DNA from: Suillus spraguei
Lineage: Eukaryota; Basidiomycota; Agaricomycetes; Boletales; Suillaceae
Assembly: GCA_016800925.1 (NCBI GenBank)
Contig: JABCPU010000732.1
Location: forward strand, 1-28,335
Direction: 5' to 3'
Length of the DNA stretch: 28,335 nucleotides
Both the position numbers and the translations under genes were made by a program. Position 1 is the first letter of the stretch. Each line of letters opens with the position of its first letter. Below the pieces are notes generated by a model. That model did no database searches. It saw only the letters and a list, made by a program, of their open reading frames with translations, and had not been told where the DNA came from. Shown here piece after piece: positions 19,966 to 27,879 of this stretch.

Positions 19966-21260
19966 GAGTGCCGAGTACCAAGTCCTGAGTGCCGAGTGCC
20001 GGGTGCCGGAGCTTGGAAGTCCCGAGTTCCAAGTGCCGGGTGCTGGAGTTCGGGGTTTGGCACATAAAATATGTGGATCGAGGTCTTTCACATTGTTTTG
20101 ACTGCCGAACCCCGAGCTCTGGCACCCGGGAGTTAGCACAATGTGAGGCAATACCATGATATTGATTTACACAAGTTGAGTGCCGAACCCCGAGCTCTGG
20201 CACCTGGCACCCGGAGCTTGGGGTTTGGCACTCAACTTGTGTAAATCAATATCATGGTATTGCCTCACATTGTGCTAACTCCCGGGTGCCGGAGCTCGGG
20301 GTTTGGCACTCAACATGGGTAAATCAATATCATGGTGTTGCCTCACATTGTGCTAACTCCAGGGCGCCGGAGCTCGGGGTTCGGCACTCAACATGTGTAA
20401 ATCAATATCATGGTATTGCCTCACATGGTAACCCGGCACTCGGTGATCGTGATTCGGGACTCAACTTTGTATTGCCTCACATGGTTCTAACTCACGGGTG
20501 GCGGGGTTTGGGGGTCGGTGTTAAAATATGTGGATCGATATCTGTCTCATTGTTATGACTACCAAGTCCCGAGTCCCGAGTGCCGGGTGCCGGAGTTCGG
20601 GGTTCGGCATTCAACATCTGTTCATCAATATCTTTGTATTGACTCACATTGTTCTCACTCCCAGGTGCTGGGGTTTGGGGTTGGGTGGTTAAATATGTGG
20701 ATCAATATCTTTCACATGGTTATGAGTCCGAGTCCAGATTCCCAACTGCCGGGTGCCGGAGTTTGGGGTTCGGCACTCCACACATGTAAATCAATATCTT
20801 TGTAATGCCTCACATATTTCTAACTCCCGGGTGCCGGGGTTCGGGTTCGGTGATAGAATATGTGCATCAACATCTTTCACATTGTTATAAGTTCAAGGCC
20901 GAGTCCGAGTGCCGGTGCCGGAGTTCGGGGTTCGGCACTGAACATGTGTCAATCAATATCTTTGTATTGCCTCACATTGTTCTAACTCCCGAGTGCCGGA
21001 GTTCGGGTTCAGCACATCAAATATGTGGATCGATATCTGTCACATGGTGATGAGTCCCAACTCCAGGGTCCTGGGGTCGGGGTTCGGCACTTAAGATATA
21101 TGGAATGATATGTTTCACAATGTGACCCGGCACCCGGCACAAGGTAACTCGACAGAGATGTTTCAAATTCTTTAAATTGTGTGTTGTGTTTCAGGTAGCC
21201 GGATATCCGGAAGTTCGCGAAATATCCATTGTGAATCTCCATGTCCAGTTCCGGATTTCC
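19966..21260. repeat. 78-bp and related GC/AT alternating satellites
   Basis: Between about 20222 and 20410 near-identical 78-bp units repeat (GGGTTTGGCACTCAACATG, GTAAATCAATATCATGGT, TGCCTCACATTGTGCTAACT). Elsewhere longer variants add AATATGTGGATCGATATCTG and TTATGAGTCC words. The many 60-100 codon frames are repeat translations. Confidence 0.85.
20103..20311. repeat. Tight inverted pair of 78-bp satellite units
   Basis: Symmetric about 20205: GTGAGGCAATACCATGATAT on the left pairs with ATATCATGGTATTGCCTCAC on the right, and CACCCGGGAGTTAG with CTAACTCCCGGGTG. The centre is imperfect for about 10 bp. A single strand could form a hairpin about 200 nt long. Confidence 0.8.
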
Positions 21261-21320
21261 GACTTGGCATCCAGCACTGACATTCATTCAAACATTGTAT
21301 ATACATCTATGAACATACAC
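21261..21320 (-). other. Conserved 3' block shared with the palindrome core
   Basis: On the complement strand, downstream of the gene's possible end, GATGTATATACAATG and GAATGAATGTCAGTGCT match the blocks next to the 3' fragments at 6421-6460 and 7500-7535. Satellite DNA begins directly beyond it. It probably represents a 3' untranslated region. Confidence 0.55.
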
Positions 21321-23447
21321 TTATGTAGCCATTTTACCCTCATCAGCAGAGGGTTCAACCTTCACCTCAACATCCATATCATCAGAATCATATTCTGGCA
21401 CAAGGTTGCCGGATCATCTGGGTCCACAAGTTCGCCGACGTTTGTGGACCCTCAGGCTGAATCTGGCTCAGCTCAAATATGAGACCCTCAATGATAGATG
21501 CAGGCTGGACTTTCGGAGACGGAGGCTCCATTCCTGCCATATCCAAGTCAATGAGGGGAGCAAGTGCAGATGGGAGGGGTGAGATGGACAGGGGGACAGA
21601 TTGATCAAGCAAAAAGGTTGCATTGACAGGAGAGTCGGGAAGTGGAAATGAAGGGTGCCGGTCCATGACTTTGCGACGAAGGCCCTCATGGAGGCGTTGC
21701 AGGGTATCAATCTTACCATCCTGCTCCGCCACACGAGCCTCAAGAAGAGCAATTCGAGCGGCACCATCCCGAATCGCAATTGCCATGGAATGGAGATCCG
21801 GCATGGGCACATCGAGTGCCGGACGAGGCACTGCGGCGCTTGAAGACGGAATAGCTAAGTGAAAGATAAGGTCAGATGGTCATAGACAATTGGGGTGACT
21901 CACAAGCTGATGCAGGTGCAGGTGTCTTGGGGGCAGTGATTGTCTTGCTGCGCCCACAGGACTGTGCCTTGGGTGTGGTCACAGCAGGGACAGCTGGAGT
22001 GCCGGAGGGGCCACGAGATTGACTGCGAGTTCGGGCTTTGGACTGCGAGGCAGCCGGCGCATTGGAGGGAGCTCTGGAAGGTGTCCTGGAGCGAGCCTGC
22101 CGGGTGGTAGACTTCCCTCGAATACATTTTGGCGGGGATCCCATGGATGCTGGGACACATTTGATCTTCTTGGTGGCGCAGCGGACGCACGACAAACATG
22201 GGGCACGGGTCCTCCTGTCCAACCGAGTGGCGCAGGGCCACTTCTCCTGGGTGCAATAATGGCAGGGGTTGTTCTGTGGGTTCCATTAGTTGATGGACTC
22301 ATTGGAATTCATTAGAGTACTCACTGGGCCGGGAATGAGAATATCACCTGTATCCATGACTGCAGGTTCCTCAGCCGGAGTGCTGGACATTGCCTGGGGG
22401 TCTCGACGACCTCCGGAGACTGCCGGAGGTGGCCTGACAATGGGTAAGTACAGGCGGGAGGTCGGACAAAGAATGATGACTCACCATCACCTTGGGTGGA
22501 CTGCCGGCAATGAGCTGATGATATATAAGCATTTTTCCAAGTGCCGGACAACTAAATATTACTTACTGAAGCAGGACCAAACAATTGCTTCTTTGGGGAA
22601 CGTGGTGAACGAGGGGAATGAGGCGTCCCTACACCAATTGTGGAAGGCCGGGGAAGTTGAGCGCCAGCACTCCACTCGAAATAGGCTACAGAAAATTGAG
22701 AGAATGAAAACAATGAGCTGGACGACATACCTGAACAATTGTGTCTTCATCATCTTCCGACTCCACAAACACCTTCTGCTTACATGGCAAGTTGCCTTGA
22801 CCCGCTTGTGACCCTTCTTGCTGACTTCGGAGGTGAGGAAGAGTGTCCGGACATCATGGGGGACTTCCTCTTCCTGCTCCCTTCCACCTCCGGCTCTGGG
22901 TCAGCAACAACCGCCTTACCTTTTCCTTTGTCCTGGAGCTCGGAGGTGGCATGGGTGGAAGAACCAGCACATTGCCGCGACGACGGGTGGGGAGGGAAGG
23001 TCCACAGTGATTGGGCCAATGGAAGGGTTAGGCATGACAGGGAGATCACCTGAATGGTCACCTAACGCCTCCCAGGCGCGAATCTTGCTGCGCCAGGAGT
23101 GTTTCAACACCCGGGGGTCGTCATGGCCGATGCTGTGCCAGTTGGGCCACACCCGGGGAGTCATGGACCTGACTCTCATCAACTCCTTGGAGCAGGATGC
23201 AATGATGCCGGGCATGTAAGGCCCTTTCTCATGCTCCCTGACTATCTCAGCCTAACAGATCTTAGAAAAACCAAAAGTAAAATTAACACATGAATGGTAC
23301 TTACCACAAGATTAGTGACTTGTGCTGTCAGAGCAAGGTGGGCTTGGCCAGTGCTGGCAGGCATGAGCGAGCCCCGGCGATGATGCCCACAATCTGAGCA
23401 GTGGTTGCCTTGAGACCGGCCAAAGAGGTTTGAACTGGAGTAGACAT
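21321..23447 (-). pseudogene. Zn2Cys6-like cysteine-cluster gene, 5' half frameshifted
   Basis: This multi-exon gene starts at 23447 (MSTPVQTSLAGL). Exon 1 is 23305-23447, followed by a 53-bp intron. Exon 2 (22731-23251) reads TPRVWPNWHSIGHDDPRV, then a KGKGKAVV acidic/basic stretch in another frame. Further introns are 45 bp (22686-22730), 51 bp (22274-22324) and 49 bp (21855-21903). The exon at 21904-22273 carries C-x2-C-x6-C, 14 residues, then C-x2-C-x6-C (CHYCTQEKWPC and CVRCATKKIKC), then a Ser/Pro/Arg-rich tail. The last exon has a likely coiled coil (ARIALLEARVAEQDGKID). These two exons join in phase, ending at 21388. A one-base shift near 21395 would extend the frame to 21321 through DMDVEVKVEP. 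At least three shifts in the 5' half suggest a pseudogene or sequence errors. Zinc and DNA binding are inferred from the cysteine pattern only. Confidence 0.6.
21904..22273 (-). CDS. Exon with two C-x2-C-x6-C triads
   Basis: The best preserved exon of the gene above. It is phase 0 at its start (after CAG) and phase 1 at its end, so it splices in frame to the 21388-21854 exon. The two identical cysteine spacings separated by 14 residues resemble fungal binuclear zinc clusters, whose usual linker is shorter (5-12). An extra cysteine (PCLSC) lies in the linker. The fungal repeat-family affiliation is my recollection of similar proteins, not a search result. Confidence 0.6.
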
Positions 23448-23665
23448 TTGGATTGAGTTGAAAGATGTGAAAGCTTGAGATATGTTTGAAATCTGTGATC
23501 ACTAGGATGAAGTTTCAAAAGAAACCAGACAATTGAAGGATGATCTTGATAAGCGTTGATTGTTTGTCTTTGTTTGGTCATGGTTCAACTTTCGGCCATT
23601 GCCAGCCATGTGTTGAACTTCGAAGTTATCAGTTATCAATCAGTTTGATCAGTTAATCAGACATC
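23448..23665. promoter_or_regulatory. 218-bp divergent intergenic region
   Basis: Separates two divergently transcribed gene starts (23447 minus, 23666 plus). It holds repeated TCAGTTA/AATCAG-type words near 23625-23660 and no clear TATA box. It presumably serves both genes, which would link their expression, but no defined site can be named. Confidence 0.35.
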
Positions 23666-24615
23666 ATGAGATCTCAACCAGCAGTCAGATTTTATGAACC
23701 TCTGGTCACTGAATACAACTCAATGGATGTGGATTACTCAACCGAGTCCTGGATTTCATTAGGTGTGTTTGTTTTCAGTACAGCTCTCAATTGACCGGAG
23801 ATGCACCAGATGCACTGGATGATGTATACCTTGGGCTGGATGATGAGACTGAGTCCCGGATTTCATCAGGTATGTGTTTCTTTCAGTATATCTTCCAATT
23901 GACCGGACATTTATTAGATGCATGTGATGATGTATACCTTGGGCCGGATGATGAGATCGACTATGATTCTGGGTCATCAGGTGGTCCGGATATCTTGGAT
24001 GCAATTCCTGGTAGGTTTCTCAATTCACATTTAGATAATCCAACTTTGGATGTTCATTCAATCCATCTAGATCACTTATACCCGGCTCAGTCTGAGGAAC
24101 TGCCTTTGTTCAACGATCTGGACTTGTACCTAGGGCCTGACAATGATCTTATTGATTGTGATGAAGCACCAGAATGTTCTGATGTTGAGATTGATGCTCC
24201 GGCTATCCCAGGAATATCCATTCCAGGTGAGTTCATCCATACCATCCCATTTTTATTGTTGATGTGATCTCCCAAGCACATGCAACACCTCCTAAACGTC
24301 AGTCTCCCATACCGGAACTCAGCAATGAAGACCTGTGTGCCATGCTTAGGGAGTTCATGCCCCTAGGGTCATATGATCAAACAGAATGTGAGTATTTAAT
24401 TGTTCATCATTTATCTTTCTGCTAATTTTCTTTAAGTTGAATCAATTCTGGATCACCTGGGCCATTACCAACAGCATCATGGCAATCTTCTGGAGCCTAC
24501 CGTACATCAACTCCTTGAGGCCGACCGACCATTCCGAGTGGCTTGGGCTGACACATCCGACAAACTCAGAAGAGCTGTCTGGACCTCCAGAGGTTGCAAA
24601 GGGTCAAACAGATGA
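23666..24615 (+). CDS. Five-exon acidic protein of unknown function, 251 aa
   Basis: I do not recognise this gene. A consistent spliced model exists: exons 23666-23762, 23810-23869, 23918-24226, 24277-24387 and 24437-24615, with introns of 47, 48, 50 and 49 bp. All introns are GT..AG and phase 1, and the total is 756 nt ending in TGA. The start is MRSQPAVRFYEP. Residues 34-75 carry two copies of a D-A-x-D-D-V-Y-L-G-x-D-D-E motif from a duplicated exon, and a third looser copy (DLYLGPDND) lies further on. The middle has PELSNEDLCAMLREFM, and the end (HLGHYQQHHGNLLEPTV) looks helical. An optional 60-bp intron at 24011-24070 would also stay in frame. After about 24590 another frame reads VKQMSSELLLVLDTLIEKC to 24681, so the real C-terminus may be longer if one base is missing. 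The 5' neighbour is the divergent cysteine-cluster gene. Confidence 0.65.
23744..23957 (+). repeat. Tandem duplication of exon plus intron, period 107 bp
   Basis: GAGTCCTGGATTTCATTAGG at 23744 recurs as GAGTCCCGGATTTCATCAGG at 23851. Each unit spans an exon end, a 47-48 bp intron with CAATTGACCGGA, and the next exon start ending GGATGATGAGA. The duplicated exon is exactly 60 nt, so 20 codons were added without changing phase. Confidence 0.9.
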
Positions 24616-24898
24616 GCTCTGAATTGCTGCTTGTATTAGATACCCTCATTGAAAAGTGTGATGATCAACCCCATATGTAAATATTTGGATATTCATTCAC
24701 ATACTTACATCATGTTCACTACTGAATTTTTCATGTATAACAATGACATTTCCAATTGATTTTAGATGATGCACACACCCAATTGTCGCATTCCAACTAC
24801 CAATGATTGATTCCCGGGGTCCGGACCTCAGTGATTGGGATTCATCCGGAACTCAGTGATCAGGTTTCGTAATATTTGGATATTCATTCACATACTTA
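24616..24898. other. 3' flank of the gene with a 29-bp direct repeat
   Basis: ATATTTGGATATTCATTCAC plus ACTTACA occurs at 24681-24709 and again exactly at 24872-24900. The first copy looks like the start of an intron (GTAAATATTTGG to GATTTTAG, about 88 bp), so a further exon could follow at 24767. The second copy runs into the Tc1 terminus. No other gene is visible. Confidence 0.55.
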
Positions 24899-25511
24899 CA
24901 GTGGCTCAAAAAACTGTCCGCATGTTTTGACATTTTTCACTATCTATGATATTGTGTGAGAATGAACAAATTCCTCAAGGACATACTTATACCACATTGT
25001 AGTATGGCTTCAGGGCTTTTATTTGAGCCCTACACCGTGGGAATCGGCGGAGATATGGTGGAGATATAAGGCTTATAAAATGATGACTCATGTGGACAGT
25101 TTTTTGAGTGTATATTAAAACTATATAAATCATTATTTATGACACCATAAAAATCATGCCACTATTATATAAATTATAAAGTGGTGTCATTATGTTATTT
25201 TATGACTATATCTAACTATATAAACCAGAATATCTCATGTATCATAGTCATAATCACCATGAAAGCCATCTCCTCTGCTCAAAGAGATAATATCCTCTCT
25301 CTGTCTTATGCTGGCCTCTCTGCTCGCCAAATTTCCTCTAGAACTGGAGTATGCAAGTCCACTGTGGCCAAGTTCATCAAAGAAAGCCACCCAGACAAGG
25401 AAAACTCTTGTGGAGGACGTCCATCCAAGCTTACCTCTACTGACAAAAGGGCTATTATCCAACATATCACTACAGGAAAGGCTGATAATGCTGTCCAAGC
25501 CACCCATTATA
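24899..25511 (+). mobile_element. 5' part of a Tc1-like transposon, cut by an LTR element
   Basis: The left terminus reads CAGTGGCTCAAAAAACTGTC directly after a TA dinucleotide (24897-24898), as expected for Tc1/mariner insertion. A 20-base inverted copy, with one mismatch, lies at 25089-25108, suggesting a folded or doubled terminal repeat. The transposase start follows at 25259. At 25511 the element is interrupted by the 3' LTR of a chromovirus; its right half would lie beyond that retrotransposon, outside this window. Confidence 0.8.
25259..25511 (+). pseudogene. Tc1-like transposase, N-terminal HTH fragment
   Basis: About 84 residues remain. The start is chosen at the Met before KAISSAQRDNIL; an upstream in-frame Met at 25181 gives an implausible AT-coded leader. 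The fragment reads QRDNILSLSYAGLSARQIS and GVCKSTVAKFIKE, a helix-turn-helix recognition unit, then GGRPSKLTSTDKRAIIQHIT, the GRP(R)K-like linker into a second helical unit. This part would bind the terminal repeats; the DDE/D catalytic domain is missing. The frame continues into the LTR until 25588, but those last 25 or so residues are LTR readthrough. Confidence 0.85.
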
Positions 25512-25985
25512 TGTTACGAACTGGGGTGGCATCACCAGCGACAGTGAAAAGACACAGACGGTCTGCTGGGAGTTCTTACAATGTCTAGAAGAAGACAAGG
25601 TGAAAGTACAAAGAACGTGTTCCGAGTACGATCAAGGGTTCAGCCTCGAAGACAAGTCTAAGAGGTATCCGCGAGAATAGAGACTAAGGCTAAGGAGTGC
25701 TTAGACTTAGAGACGATTCAAGACGACTTAGGTTGGAGACCTAAGTGAAGGAGATTCCAGGTAAAACCCAGTAAGATTAAAGTAAAGAATCTACTATAAG
25801 TACACCGTGCTTAAATAGGCCAATATATGCGCATGGACCAAGAGATGCGTGAGACTGTAAGTGCGTATCCAAAGAAGGAAGGCAACTATAGTACAAATGC
25901 GTTGAGCATATGAGTCAAAGTCATGTTACGTAATATACAAGGTAAATGTAGTAGAAAATGAATAGGGGCATGTACGATTGTAACA
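25512..25985 (-). mobile_element. 3' LTR (474 bp) of the chromovirus
   Basis: On the complement strand it begins TGTTACAATCG and ends CGTAACA, with TG..CA ends and a 6-bp inverted terminus TGTTAC/GTAACA. It directly follows a polypurine tract, so it is the 3' LTR of the element to its right. Its relatives at 10185-10646 and 11559-12020 lack 12 terminal bases. The flank outside it (TTATA) should reappear beyond the unseen 5' LTR as target duplication. Confidence 0.92.
25811..25817 (-). promoter_or_regulatory. TATA-like box of the LTR
   Basis: The complement strand reads TATTTAAG about 170 bp into the LTR, and the same box is conserved in the solo copies (for example 11728 in the right arm). 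It is a plausible U3 promoter element. Confidence 0.45.
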
Positions 25986-26000
25986 TTACCCCCTTTTTAC
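25986..26000 (-). promoter_or_regulatory. Polypurine tract for plus-strand priming
   Basis: The complement reads GTAAAAAGGGGGTAA immediately before the LTR's TGTTAC, the expected position for the tract that primes second-strand DNA synthesis. This fixes the LTR edge and the element's orientation. Confidence 0.8.
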
Positions 26001-26017
26001 ACGTAAAGTCACCGACT

Positions 26018-27487
26018 TTACTCATCTTGATTCGCATAGTAAACAGGGTCATCGCTAAACTCGTAGTCTTCATCAGCAAACGATCCACTCCTCATATACT
26101 CAGCTTCTTCAAGACCAGCTCGTCGTTTAGAATCTCTCCTCCTTTCTGCTTGAATACGTTCATCGTCAAGCTGTCTTTCCCAAGTACGAAGTGCGTCATA
26201 AAATCCGTCATCCTTCCATGTTAACTCGAAGGGAGGAGGTCCAACTCGTTTAGGACAGTAGATGGATAAATGGGTGGGTGACCAATATCTGCAAATCTTG
26301 CACTGATATTCTGCACAATTCTTTTGACGATGTCCTAGCAATCCACAGACGCGGCACTTCATATTCTCGTCAGGGTTGGAATGAACTTTGCGTAAGGGTG
26401 ACGGAGAAATGATAGGTGTGGGACTAGTGGATCTGGTGCGCTTCTTTCCCTTATTCTTCCTCATACGTTTTAAGGCAAGGGTATTGTTACGCTTGAGTTG
26501 CGCTTGTTGAGCGGAGGACAACGTGTATGCTGACGTGGGGAGGTCTGGGGTAACTGCTCGTTCAGCAGCCGCAAGAAGTTCATTAGAGGACGACGAGGAC
26601 GTTATGCCAAAATCTTTTACTAAGACTGGCGAGACAGGGTCCATTGGACCGAATGATGACGGGATAGACATCGGGAGGTGTATATGAAGGTCGCGAAATC
26701 GGGGGCCGAGTGTTACCAACTCGGTAGCAGGGATACCTAGTAGCTTAGCGGCCTCGCACTGCTCTTTTGTGCAAGGTTCATACAGCCAGTCGGGACAGTC
26801 AAGAGAGGTTGTGACGGGAGGTGGTGAATTTGGCTGTTCGATAGGGGAAGGGGTCCGCGGAGATGCAAGATCTGCTTGCGTCTGTTGTAAATCAGTGATA
26901 GCTTCCTCCACTAGGTTTCTTGCCGCTCTGGTTTCAGCGACTGATTGCTGAATGGTGTCGACAACCGTGTTGGTGAGTTGCCCAATTTCTTGCACAGCAG
27001 TGTATAGGCCAGCAAAGGCATCAAGACTAGAATAAATGCGCGAAGGAGCGGGTGCTGGGACAGGAAGTGGCGTATCTCTTTGCGGAGAGGGAGGTCGAGC
27101 AACGCCTGCTCGACGTTCGGCAATGATGTGAATAGCTTCTTCAACATCATTCTTAAAGGAATCGGGAAGCAGAAGCATAGCATAAGCACGAATGCGTTTT
27201 TGGAGATGAATGAAACGGTGACGGAGTGTGATTTCTGTGGTTTCTTTAGCGGTGGCTTCGATGAGGGCTGCAGTGCGGATGATGTTAACAATGAGTAGAG
27301 CGGGGAAGGCACCTCTTTCGGTGAGAATTCTGTCGATTTTGAGGGCATGTCCCTCACAGAGGATGGCGGCTTCAATGTAGGAGGTATTGTCAATTTCTGC
27401 TGTGAGGGTTCCGTATTGTTCAGCTTCAGAGTCGGAGTCATTGGTGGCAATGGTGACGGGGGTGATGTAGGCAGTGGGGAAAGACAT
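26018..27487 (-). CDS. 489-aa zinc-knuckle protein downstream of pol
   Basis: This is a complete open frame from Met 27487 to a stop 32 bp before the LTR. The N-terminal 150 residues look helical (IEAAILCEGHALKIDRIL, RHRFIHLQKRIRAYAMLLL), followed by Pro/Ser-rich linkers. A basic stretch lies at about 340-353 (KRMRKNKGKKRTRS). A perfect CCHC knuckle, CRVCGLLGHRQKNC, is at 378-391, and a variant knuckle, CKICRYWSPTHLSIYC, at 396-411 has six residues before the His. The acidic tail is EDYEFSDDPVYY. I see no aspartic protease motif and no classic capsid motif. The start is 52 bp after the chromodomain ORF stop. A gag-like, nucleic-acid-binding role is inferred from the knuckles. Its place after pol is where env lies in other Ty3-type elements. 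It is intact while the adjacent pol is frameshifted. Confidence 0.75.
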   Translation of the reverse strand: MSFPTAYITPVTIATNDSDSEAEQYGTLTAEIDNTSYIEAAILCEGHALKIDRILTERGAFPALLIVNIIRTAALIEATAKETTEITLRHRFIHLQKRIRAYAMLLLPDSFKNDVEEAIHIIAERRAGVARPPSPQRDTPLPVPAPAPSRIYSSLDAFAGLYTAVQEIGQLTNTVVDTIQQSVAETRAARNLVEEAITDLQQTQADLASPRTPSPIEQPNSPPPVTTSLDCPDWLYEPCTKEQCEAAKLLGIPATELVTLGPRFRDLHIHLPMSIPSSFGPMDPVSPVLVKDFGITSSSSSNELLAAAERAVTPDLPTSAYTLSSAQQAQLKRNNTLALKRMRKNKGKKRTRSTSPTPIISPSPLRKVHSNPDENMKCRVCGLLGHRQKNCAEYQCKICRYWSPTHLSIYCPKRVGPPPFELTWKDDGFYDALRTWERQLDDERIQAERRRDSKRRAGLEEAEYMRSGSFADEDYEFSDDPVYYANQDE

Positions 27488-27539
27488 TTCAATGGTGTTA
27501 GTTGATCAAGTGCTGGTGCGGTTGATTGACTGGGGAATA

Positions 27540-27803
27540 TCAGAGGGCGTGTTGCTTCTTATAAGCATTCAAGATTCGGGCGGAGTTCTTCAAGTTCTTT
27601 TCTGGGAGCCATTCGTTATCTCCCGATGAATATCCTTTCCAGGAAACAAGATAGCGTCGGCGAGTGCCGGTTCCTTTGTGAGAAAGAATTGCTTCTACTT
27701 CATATTCTTCTTCTTCTTCAATGGTGTCAGGTGGTGGTTCGGGGAAGTTCGGCCCGTGTACGTCCGTTTCGCTATAGGATGATAGGACGGAAGCATGGAA
27801 CAT
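27540..27803 (-). pseudogene. pol: Chromodomain at the C-terminus of Ty3 integrase
   Basis: An 87-codon segment ends the pol polyprotein. Residues 33-84 form a chromodomain: EYEVEAILSHKG, RRYLVSWKGYSSGDNEWLP and ARILNAYKK, with the aromatic Tyr/Trp positions expected for methyl-lysine binding. Chromodomains of this type target integration to heterochromatin. The Met at 27803 lies within the integrase C-terminal GPY-like region (HPMFHASVLSSYSE) and is not a true start; the frame upstream is continuous in sense back to about 27890. This identifies the element as a chromovirus (Ty3 clade). Confidence 0.85.
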
Positions 27804-27879
27804 GGGATGAATTTTCCACTGCGGAGGGAGTTTGAGTGTGAACGTGATGGGAGATAAAACATCGATGATTGGGAAAGGT

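Noticed and set aside
19849..21050. Possible CRISPR-like array of 78-bp repeats
   Set aside because: Repeats are contiguous and degenerate without unique spacers, and the context is eukaryotic with introns and retrotransposons.
22019..22315. Plus-strand frames of 98 and 73 codons
   Set aside because: They are shadows of the minus-strand cysteine-cluster exon, which has consistent splice phases and cysteine spacing.
25512..25588. C-terminal 25 residues of the apparent 135-codon transposase frame
   Set aside because: They are encoded by the LTR, and the same peptide is read in the solo LTR in the palindrome.
26769..27298. Plus-strand frames of 60 and 72 codons and the 193-codon minus frame at 26911-27492
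   Set aside because: They overlap the 489-codon frame, which carries the zinc knuckles and runs the full distance from pol to the polypurine tract.
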